Below are positions 23,970-32,700 of a DNA stretch of 64,000 nucleotides, piece after piece. Below the pieces are notes generated by a model, which was not told the origin of the DNA, did not search any database, and saw nothing but the letters and a program-made list of their open reading frames with translations. Within the stretch, counting starts at the first letter, position 1. The number at the start of each line of letters is the position of its first letter. The DNA comes from Lunularia cruciata (Eukaryota > Streptophyta > Marchantiopsida > Lunulariales > Lunulariaceae): the NCBI GenBank assembly GCA_948567375.1, contig OX419755.1:82478218-82542217 (forward strand), given 5' to 3'. Made by a program: the position numbers and the translations under genes.

Positions 23970-24896
23970 AATTAGGCCTCAAAAGAAAAACATGACGGCT
24001 AGTTTGCTTTTTCTACTTTGGGATAAAATACTTCATTAAACCATTTCTAGCACGTCTCAATATCCATCCATGCTTTGCCTTGATTGAATTTTTTCAGAGG
24101 CCATTCACAATATTTAATGCAGGCTGGACTTTTAGGCTTTCTGACCAATGTACATAAAATTTTATGTGTTCCAATAACATTGGCACAAACAATAAGCAAG
24201 ACTCAATCTTTTGCTTTTTCCTTTCTTTTACCTTGCATAGTAAAATCTTCAAATGGCATGAGGAGAGTGTATCTTGGTAGCATTCCATAAAACAAACCAG
24301 TTTGGTCCATATTATAAACATTTTTTAGGTCATATTGCTTGACTATAGCATACAACTCATTCAATGATGCCAACAACTTTGGATCCTCTTTGTGTTCACT
24401 TCTGCTCTTCACTACGGAGAAAATGTTTTGTCATTCTTTTTGTGTTTGGAGATGGCTGAGCCATTGCCAATACGCTTTGAAATCATTAGCAAAAAATCCA
24501 AGCTTTACTGCAATTTGCCTTGCTTTGACAATTGCCAATGATGGTGGAACTGGTAAATTGGCACAATGCGTACTATCAATCCAAATGTATAGCTTATCTG
24601 CAAAAACACACCAATGGATGCTCAATACGTTTACGTTCTTGCTTCACAACATCAAAGCACATCTACTTTAAATCATTTATTGGTTCTCCCATGTTTGCGT
24701 TCTCGCTTCTGAACATCAAAGCACATCTACTGTAAATCATTTCTTGGTTCTCCCAGGTCTTGCTGATGGTACCTTTGCTGATATCATATTTTGTGGCCAA
24801 TGCTTGCTTACTTGGAAGGTCTGGCTTGCTCAATTTAGTGATGATCTCTGACCTCTGAAACTCATTCACACGCTCTCCTTTGCCTATGGTGGTCAT
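23970..24896 (-). pseudogene. Pogo/Tigger-type (CENP-B-like) transposase relic
   Basis: Minus-strand relic with three domains in family order. A helix-turn-helix of the CENP-B/pogo N-terminal type lies at 24,896-24,663 (KLSKPDLPSKQALATKYDIS). A Tc5/CENP-B DNA-binding block lies at 24,625-24,431 (VPPSLAIVKARQIAVKLGF, then AYWQWLSHL). The start of the DDE domain at 24,412-24,203 has VYNMDQTGLFYGMLP, whose Asp is the first catalytic residue. It continues in another frame to about 23,975 with a QGKAWMDIE..KWFNEVF block. Frameshifts separate the parts, the second and third catalytic acids are missing, and an SL1 LTR adjoins the broken end. Such transposases cut and paste with TA target sites. Confidence 0.85.
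24630..24757. repeat. Tandem duplication, 2 x 64 bp, inside the pogo relic
   Basis: The block AACATCAAAGCACATCTACT recurs at 24,648 and 24,712 (period 64), with TTGGTTCTCCCA downstream in both. Because 64 is not a multiple of three it shifts the transposase frame, one of the breaks in that gene. Confidence 0.8.
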
Positions 24897-24937
24897 AAGA
24901 GACGTTATAAAGAATGATTGAACTACGTATGCACCTA

Positions 24938-24987
24938 CCGGTTAAATACGCACAAGTCGTCCTGGATCAAATTGCGTAGTTAACCGG
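24938..24987. repeat. Inverted repeat upstream of the pogo relic
   Basis: CCGGTTAAATACGCA (24,938-24,952) and TGCGTAGTTAACCGG (24,973-24,987) pair at 14 of 15 positions around a 20 bp loop. It lies just outside the 5' end of the transposase relic; it could be part of the element's subterminal sequence. Confidence 0.55.
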
Positions 24988-25099
24988 GAGACGATTGTAT
25001 ATGCTCAAGTTCATAATCTAATCTTCCACACGGAGAACCTTTTACTCATGCATCCCCTAGATTTATTGAAATATGCTCAGAAGTACATAAACCCAGCCT

Positions 25100-25129
25100 G
25101 CCCACGCATAGCATGGGCACCCGACTAAT
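25100..25129 (+). mobile_element. Candidate Helitron 3' terminus
   Basis: GC-rich hairpin GCCCACGCATAGCATGGGC (25,100-25,118), six bases, then CTAA (25,125-25,128) followed by T. Helitrons end in CTRR preceded by a short hairpin a few bases upstream and insert between A and T, so the fit is good. The 5' TC end was not found and no Rep/helicase is present, so this would be a non-autonomous or truncated copy. Confidence 0.5.
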
Positions 25130-25141
25130 TTATATAATAAA

Positions 25142-25465
25142 GGGAAATTTTCGCAAAGACCTTCAAGTTGTAAAATTGCAAAAATACCCCTTGCAAAGAG
25201 TCAAAAATACGCCTTGCCAAAAACAAATGATTTATTATAAAAATACCCTATGGTTCGTTCGGAGCCAGGGGTGGGGTGGGGTTGCTGGGCCGGGCTGCAA
25301 CGCATGCCAACATATGTGTGTGGACCAATCTAGACTCTACTTAATGGAGAAACTAGAACGGAGACTCTACCCCTGGTCCCGAACTAATCAAAGGTAGAAT
25401 TGATAGTTTGTCATGGGTAATTCTGCAATTTTACAACTTGGTAGGGGCATTAGTGTAAATTTCCC
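25142..25465. mobile_element. MITE-like element with ~50 bp terminal inverted repeats (324 bp)
   Basis: Left end starts GGGAAATTTTCGCAAAGAC and right end finishes TTAGTGTAAATTTCCC. The two ends are inverted copies sharing GGGAAATTT and, further in, the core AAGTTGTAAAATTGCA. There is no coding capacity. A target duplication is not clear. It lies between the Helitron-like end and the small minus-strand reading frame, whose last codons it would supply if no intron intervenes. Confidence 0.65.
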
Positions 25466-25476
25466 TACTACCAATC

Positions 25477-25801
25477 GGAGCTGAAAACCAGCAAGTTTCC
25501 GTTTCGCTAGGACTTTCCGACTGCCGCTCCTGAATGCACCACAGCCCAAAGTCACAAGTGCTTGCATTGGCGCTAACTGCGTCCACCACAAGGTTCCTTC
25601 AAACATGTAGGACTCGAAACTGTTCTCGGCACCGGCCCTGGAAACCAACGTCGTAATAGCCGTGGAACTTGTTGGATCAAACAACCCAGGAACACTAGAA
25701 TCCGGTACCGAAGCTAAAGCAGTTGGAATTAGCATTTTATGCCTATTTAGAATTGCAACTGTAATGGATCGTTGGACGTCCACAGCATTTGCCATTGCCA
25801 T
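25477..25801 (-). CDS. Unrecognised small reading frame, head-to-head with PIG-F gene
   Basis: Minus-strand frame starting MAMANAVDVQRSITVAILN (ATG at 25,801-25,799) and running about 108 codons in gene-like, GC-richer sequence, including FESYMFEGTLWWTQLAPMQ. The uninterrupted frame goes on to a stop at 25,388, but that tail (KFTLMPLPS and on) comes from the MITE. A GTAGTA just after the FQLRL codons could instead be an intron donor, with the MITE inside an intron. Its ATG lies 211 bp from the PIG-F ATG, so a shared bidirectional promoter is likely. I do not recognise the family. It may be a first exon, a truncated gene or a spurious frame. Confidence 0.4.
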
Positions 25802-26012
25802 GACGTTGCGGTGTTGCGATTGAATCGAGTCCTTGGTTGTTGGTGATTGGTGTCGTTAACCAAAAGTGGATGTTGAAGAAAAGTGCCAATCGAAATTTGG
25901 TGGTGCAAGAATTGTTATTAAGAGGCCTGTGAACTTTGTTTCCCTGCAAGGGTGTAGGGGTTGTTTATTCCTGCCTCTGTTGAACTTGGGTGGGTAAGGA
26001 AGGATCGTCGTC
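25802..26012. promoter_or_regulatory. Probable bidirectional promoter region
   Basis: 211 bp between the divergent start codons of the small minus-strand frame and the PIG-F gene. It is not AT-rich like the repeats around it. No clear TATA box was seen, in keeping with housekeeping genes such as PIG-F. The role is inferred from position only. Confidence 0.35.
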
Positions 26013-27931
26013 ATGGCGGAGGGAAAGACGGAGAGGAGAAAAAGTTTTCTGTCACCGGAGGGTATGGAGAGCGTCAAGCAGCAGAGCGATGGGGAGAGAA
26101 TGGAGTTAGATGGAGATCGTTCTGTACATAGTTTTGTGAAAGTCGGGACTGCGCAGGTTTTATGTGGGGTGACGATCGTGCTGGGGCTTTGGATTGTGCC
26201 TCTCGCTATGGGCATCAACCTTATTGATCAGCCTGTAAAAACCTTACAGATATGTCTGGTATGTTCTCTGATATTGCCATGCGCATCTGGCAACGAGCTT
26301 CGAAAATGTCTATTTTATTGCGAAGTGTGGGTGTGAATGTATTACACAAACTGATGGGGTCATGGGTACCGTCGAAACTGATGAAAAATACTTGTATTTG
26401 GACCAGTCGGGGTCCAAACAAGTATCCATAAGTTTGGCTTCATTATGAGTAATTACAGAAATCAGAATATCCTGACGATGGGGAATCTCAGAGGAGTGTT
26501 ATGATACTTTAAGCTACAGGGTGTTGTTTAACCAACTTGAACTTTTCTGTTGCCTGATGCAGGCTTTTTTGCTCCCTGTTGAATTAATTGCGTTCTCAAC
26601 TCTGAGGTTGCAACCCACAATCTGCCCGGTCAGGCTCTTACCTCTGCACATCATTATCGATGGAAGATCATAGCAGTATGTTGTCGATGAAGATGAATCT
26701 TGCCAGGGTAAACTGCCGGCTGAGAATTTTGTTCTGGTTGCAGGTGTGGTGGGCTGCTCTTCGCGGCTTGTTGAGTCTGCCTGTAGGTTGTTTTTGAACT
26801 CTTTGTTCCTCATTCATAGCAAATTTTGGATACCCAGATTTTCTCTCGTTTTTCGTGTGTCAGAGTCAAGAACTGTCTATGCAGTGTATCTCCCTGATTG
26901 ATTCACTCCTTTGCAGGAATCGTTGTGGCAAGTTTTGTAGCAGTTGTATTCGGAGCACCAACAGCCTTAGAGTAAGTGAACATTAAGGTTCTTGTTCTGA
27001 TATGCTGCTGTACGACTGTGAGAAAGATACAAAAGAAGAACACGCGTCTCATGTGGTGATAAGAAATGAATTTCATTGACCTTGTATTTTCTCAGATCTG
27101 GTATCAAAACGCTCAACTGGGCAGCGCTTGTTTCAACACTCACGGTGAGCACTCGGTTCTTAGTTTAGGAAATCAGGAGAACCATATACCTGTAAATAGA
27201 ACCTCTTCAAACTTACCATCATTCTCTGCACAAACCGAGTGGCTGGCGAATTTGTCCTTCGCTAATAACATGCAGTTTGAGATTCGAGCAAGATCAGGAA
27301 TAGCATTTAGATGTGTCAAACTAAAGCGTTGTGAGCTTTTCATTTCACCAGGAGCAAATCAGACTTATCTTCTGCTTCTTGCTCCGGATAGGTAGTGCCA
27401 GCTGCAGCAGCTCTTGGGAGTTCATGGTCAAGATGGCACCGACTATTTGCTTGCACTGAGTAAGTAAGGCATCATACAATTACCATGTGTGTATAGAAAA
27501 GTCCATTTGTGGTATGATTAACTTCCAGTAAATGTATGCTTCATTGACTTGGAACACTTGGAAGTCTAGTCCTAAGAAATCTCTATCTGTCGGCAGACCA
27601 AATGGACCGCTAGAGATAGCAATTTGTTTACCTGCCCATGGTGCAGCAATAGGAGCTTGGGTTGGAGCGTGGCCAATGCCTCTTGATTGGGACAGGCCTT
27701 GGCAGGTAAAATATTGAATTTCTTGCCCAATCTGACTGCAGTCCGAAACATTTTGTTCACCTAATAGATCCCTGAGCTGAAAACTGGCTTCCATGTTGTG
27801 CGTAGGAATGGCCTGTGTGCTGTACATACGGTGCGGTGGGTGGTTATGTGCTGTGTCTGTTCGTCTCGCTTCTGTGGAACTCAGCTAACATGAAAAAAGA
27901 GAATAAAGATAAAGACAAGAAGAGTAAGTGA
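26013..27931 (+). CDS. PIGF: PIG-F, GPI-anchor ethanolamine-phosphate transfer subunit (8 exons)
   Basis: Exons: 26013-26258, 26563-26628, 26744-26786, 26917-26971, 27096-27144, 27392-27459, 27597-27705, 27806-27931; 762 nt, 253 residues. All introns are GT..AG and phases match throughout. PIG-F is a polytopic ER membrane protein that partners PIG-O and PIG-G in adding ethanolamine phosphate to the GPI precursor. Diagnostic blocks are the membrane segment VLCGVTIVLGLWIVPLAMG in exon 1, WAALRGLLSLPVG then VVFGAP in exons 3-4, VVPAAAALGSSWSRWHRLF in exon 6 and the hallmark GAWPMPLDWDRPWQEWPVC across exons 7-8. The last four residues are KKSK, a dilysine ER-retrieval signal. The start is the first ATG, in good context (GTCATGG). 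The hydrophilic N-terminus before the first membrane segment is about 45 residues. Exon 2 was chosen because its 22 codons keep frame and give the length expected from the Arabidopsis protein, recalled from memory. Confidence 0.92.
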
Positions 27932-29556
27932 GACCTACTTCAATCTTACTTCATCAGTCAATTCATTTAGCTTTGAAACGATCTTGGTATAGGAGAGAGC
28001 ACGGGGAATCGGACACAGACCAGGTCAACCGAAGGTGGATTTCCTCTTGTACGACAGATGAATCCGGCTGAATTCATCATTATTTTAGACAAAGCAGTCG
28101 ACAAAAGGTAGATACTGTTTCGTATGATAGATGAGCTCTGAGGATTCAGCAGTAACTTCTGCTGCACCCACTAGGAACATTGCTAGTGGGTGCAGGACCT
28201 GCCTGAGCAACTGCTGGGCACGCCATTGGACCTATATGTACCAGCGACTGCCGTAACTTTAAAAAAAGGCCTCGTATGTGCGGATCCTAATCTGGGAATT
28301 TGAAAGAGTTCACGTGCTCCCTTCAAGCACAGGATCATCTAATCGAACATTTTCTCAAGCTACAACCGTAGAAAGTATATGGGACTATTATAGTCTGAAG
28401 TTCTACGGGAACTATGACTGCTTATGATCAAATGTATGCTGAGAGTACCCTAATGGCTTCAGCATTATTACGATCTTGGACACCAATTCTGATAATCAGT
28501 CCCAGATACTTTCACCCAGCCTTGTTTCGCCCTTGAATAATTGGAGACACAAAAGATAAAGATACCATTGCTTTATCAAGTCAGGCATGCGGTCCTTTCT
28601 TTCGTGTTTTATGCAAGATCATGCTTGTTTCCAGGGTCCTTTTGTAGTAATATTTGTAGATGATCTTTAGACTAACGTGGGAGGTCCGATCTCCATACAA
28701 CCTTGTTTATCTGAGTGGCATTTGTTTGGCACTAAGCTGAGGAAAGGTTGCGGTTGGCGGGACCAAGATGTTTTCCTTACCAGGAGTCTGCCAGACTTGA
28801 TTATCTGGACAGAACTTGAAATATTCTAGTTTACAACGCACCGGAGTCAATACATGTCATTGCTGAACCTCTTGTGCGTGAAATGAAGTTCAGACCTACA
28901 AAATTAGTGAAGGTGTACTCATCCATATAGCATACTATGCTTTTGAACTAATTAAGATTGCCCAAGACAGGAGAGTCAAAACTGTCGCCGTTTACTAATC
29001 TGGGACCAACATGGAGACCTACAAAACAGCCAACACAGGACACATTTTGATCGTCCTTACAGTCCAGATTGAACCATGTGTCACTTGAAGAGACTCAGAC
29101 GAGAGAGGAGGATATTAGTGACTCCGCTGCGAGGTCATTCTTCCCGATATCTCTTCTCAGGGGAAGGGTGTTTCAATCAATACAATCCCTGCAAACATAG
29201 TGTGTCTTCTCACTTGCCATACTGTACACACCATCAGCGGACAGGCCGAATGGGGGCGGTAAGTTCTACCCTGGACGGAAACTTCTAAGACTGGAGGGTA
29301 TTTACACTAACTTGAAGGATCAACACTGTCTCTTCTCACAACCAACGCTCTGAAGACCTGCAATACGTATAGGAAGATCATCTATATCTACAGAATTCAG
29401 ACTTTCTGTTGTTCGAAGGAAAACCCTCGCTCGTAGTTGACACAATGTCCCTGGCTCTTGCTAAATTGTATATATCTACAGGAATCCGCCTAAACTGGTT
29501 TTCACGGAAGTAGTCTAGAATTATTTACAGATTTCTAACACACGTAGTCGACTGAT
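27932..29556. other. Intergenic region between convergent genes
   Basis: Holds the 3' ends of the PIG-F gene (plus) and the F-box gene (minus). Base composition is balanced, unlike the flanking repeats. Frames of up to about 70 codons are present but none shows a recognisable domain. No transposon was recognised. Confidence 0.6.
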
Positions 29557-31937
29557 TTAGTTCTGTCCAATCTCCGCATTTACTATGCGGCTTCTGACTT
29601 GGCTTGGTTTCAATTGAAGATTCGGATTTAAACTTGTCAACCTTAACTCACATGTAGGAGAGATATTCATTCCCCAAACATTTAAAGAGTGAAGCTTTTT
29701 ACACGATCTGCCAAGAGCCAAAATACCTGCTTCCGTCACATGTCGGCAGCCCCACAAGTTAAGTACCTGATTTACCATAACAAGACGATGTAATTTCAGT
29801 TAGAAACCCATAATAAAGTTGGGTGATCAAGAACAAGCCATTGACTAGAACTAATAACCAATCACGTCAAACTATCACTCTACGTGGATGTGGAGTGTTA
29901 AAATGACCGACTAAAAAGCGGTGCTGATGGCGTGCCCATCCAACGAGCTCAACAATTCCTGCCTTATGAAGTAATTGGTGGAGTTTTAAAAGACAAAACC
30001 ACTTCAGACCTTGAGTCGATGGCTATGATTTGCGATTGCGAGCACAGATGCGTCTGTGATGAACGTGCCACCAATATTTAAATGCTCAAGCGAATGTGCC
30101 CTCGTCACCTGTCAAGAGAATAAACTTCATATGAAAATAGGTGCACTTTACCAACGGATATTAGCATGTAGTACGCGACTTTTATTTACACGACTTTGAT
30201 AATGATGTGGACCTTCTTTGCTCAATTCTCACCTACGTTCATAAACTGGTGGTATTTTTCAAGGTAAGATTGATAATTTGTCTCACTAAAAGCATAAGAC
30301 AAACCTGTAACAAGCAGGACACAATGAACATATCTCTTCATGATTCTTTAATTTTATCGGTCTTTACGGATAATCCAGAGAATTCTCAGGTTTCGTTTAT
30401 TACAGCCTTTTGAGATTCCTCCTTGCGCAGTAGAGTTGAAGGAAATATGTTGTCAAAAGTATGTTTTCTCGGTATTTTTGGAGACACTGATTGGAGAAGA
30501 TGAGAATTACCAGTTCCACGACTCCGGCATCCGTGATACCTGTGACGCCCCATAAAGAGATTGAAGTGAGATTGGGGCAGCACTTTGAATTTGCAATACG
30601 ATTCAACCCGGCGTCTGTGATCCGGGAACCCCATCTACCTAAAGAACTGCAATAAATCACAATGCAAAGATTAGGTCCAAGACATTCAATCCAGTCTTCG
30701 TATCAAATTGTGAACTCTTGATATAAGTATGATCGGTTGGTGGATAAAGTTATATCCAGCCATGAATGCAATTGGTGTTTCCTTCCTGAAGCACAGCCTC
30801 ACAAAGAGAAGAAAGGATGCCCAAAGGGGAGTAAATACCCAATGCTTGGGTAAAATTCGCCGCAAATTCTGCACCTGTTTTCTCCACATAGTGAGAATCT
30901 TTCTCGATAAATTTATGAGAACCCATAACAAGGCACAAGGCAGGCCTGCACTGGAAGCTGATTGAGGACAAGTAGGAAGGGAGACTCACATGTCCAACTC
31001 CAAGAGGTTGGTAGCACCCTCAACTAGTCGTCCTACCGTGTAATCATCTGCCCTCCACCCTGCAAAACTCAGCTTCTCCCGGAATGCTAAAGCTTCACTC
31101 ATCCCATCCTTCCACTTCCGGCACACTCCACTTGCCCTGTCCAAATCTCAACAAATCGAGTTCTTAGAACTCGGCCCCCTGAGAAACATATTCAGAAGAC
31201 TACACCGCTGGATGTCTCAATTCTTGCATGTGCCAGATACTCCTGTCATCTTCATTAACTAAAGAGAGATTTCATACACTGAACACACATTCTGCACTGG
31301 GCTTCAATTGCGCAGGTAATATAGAAATACACAGCTCTCTACATGCAGGGTTAAAATTAAGGGGAGCTATGTAAAGTTTTGGTAATCCTTGTTCAGAATG
31401 ATATATACAGCCATCAAAGGTAGCCGAGACTTCGATACAGATACATATCAGTCCAGAGAAGATACTCTTTGCTGGATCCCAGTAGTACACGGACGAGACC
31501 CCTGACAATCGTCCCTACTAGCGCAACGGCAAAAGAACTCAAAGGAATTGCAGAAAGAAGTTAAAGAATCGTAAGAAGAAGTAGAAAATTGTTAAAGTAC
31601 AGAAGGAGCTGAGAGCAATTGACATGTTTCAGACAATCGTGGAAAGCTCGTTACAGAAAAGTATGGTTGCGTTCGCATACCATGCCATGTCTTTGAAGGA
31701 AGAGATTTGGATAAATATATGCGCCAGAATGTCAACCGGGACATGACATAAGCACATTCGGTTGTTCTCTTCTCCTTTCTTCTTCTCCACAAAAGCGCCT
31801 TTCTGCTGGTCCCGTTCATCGAGGCCACAACTCAAATCATGGACCTGCATTAACTTCACGATCGCGGTGCTCTGCCAATTCCATCCCGCTCCCTCCATCG
31901 TAGAACTCGTCAGCCCTTCCCACCTCAATCCTTCCAA
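29557..31937 (-). CDS. F-box / leucine-rich-repeat protein, At5g67140-like (5 exons)
   Basis: Exons in gene order: 31937-31681, 31136-30990, 30646-30511, 30108-30010, 29766-29557; 849 nt, 282 residues. Introns are all GT..AG with matching phases; the fourth donor (GTCTGA) is weak. An F-box follows the N-terminal extension (HVPVDILAHIFIQISSFKDMA, ending in ASGVCRKWKDG of exon 2). Leucine-rich repeats follow: LSFAGW, LLELDI, RWGSRITDAGLNRIA, LTSISLWGVTGITDAGVVEL, LEHLNIGGTFITDASVLAIA, LNLWGCRHVTEAGILALG and LHSLNVWGMN. F-box proteins hold substrates for SCF ubiquitin ligases via Skp1; the substrate is unknown. Order and spacing agree with Arabidopsis At5g67140 (228 residues from memory). The predicted protein is about 50 residues longer at its N-terminus; a later in-frame Met may be the true start. 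Confidence 0.88.
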
Positions 31938-32700
31938 GATGTTTTGGAGTCTAATTCACCCACATAACTCTTCCACCAATTCTTACCAACCCCATGAACA
32001 AATTCTCCTCATCTCTTCACCCCCACTGACAAATTGGAAAAATCAGAAGCATATTTCTGTCCTACATCCTAGAAGAAACCCGATATCGTATAAAATCGAA
32101 CAGCACAGCTCAACTCGTGAAATTCGTTCATTCATTCACCTCAAGAGTGCACAATTCACCAGCATCGCTCTTTCTACAACTCCTTTCACTTCCTTTCACT
32201 TCTTTTTCAGCGCGGAAAAGGAAGTAGATATTCCTCTCTCACGCTCGTCCGCTCGATCAAGACCGAAAGGTCGAATGATTGATTGCTTGGCACGCGAATC
32301 TGCATCTTCCTGTGCTCGAATTCTCGATCATCTTCTGCTCATATCTGTCTCTCGTCTCGTCGTCCTTTCGCTTTCTTTCGCTTCCTTTCACACATACAAA
32401 GAAGGTTGGCTGCACTCGTGACGTTTCCTTGACGTAGTAGTCAGACGTTCGGCCAAACGTCCTAAACGAGTTACCATGGTTGACAGCCAAACAGGAAGCA
32501 TCTGACGGTCATGATCGGGGATGCTTCTTCTGAGAATCTGTAAGAGTGCAGGCACACACATAACAAGATGTACCCGGAACTTTGCCACGTTGTCCTGACG
32601 TTATTCTGGGAGGAAATACGGGATATCTTTGTCTTATTATGCTTTTGCTTTCCTGTCTGGTGTGGTGTTGTCATGTGCCTACCATCATGTCGTCATATGA
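31938..32700. promoter_or_regulatory. Upstream region of the F-box gene
   Basis: Expected to hold the promoter and 5' leader (minus direction). It is rich in TC/CT on the plus strand (GA-rich leader in gene sense), e.g. around 32,170-32,260 and 32,340-32,400. A 219-codon plus-strand open frame (31,762-32,421) overlaps it and exon 1 but shows no domain and is treated as chance. The extent of the promoter is inferred. Confidence 0.4.

Noticed and set aside
26013..26336. Single-exon 107-codon gene
   Set aside because: The frame after 26,258 is intron read-through; the GTATGT donor and seven downstream exons give PIG-F.
30386..30660. Independent small genes of 82-86 codons on the minus strand
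   Set aside because: They are exon 3 of the F-box gene read into flanking intron in one or another frame.
31762..32421. 219-codon plus-strand open frame, the longest in the window
   Set aside because: It lies antisense to exon 1 and the upstream region of the F-box gene, has no recognisable domain, and its Ser/His/Phe-rich composition reflects the TC-rich strand.
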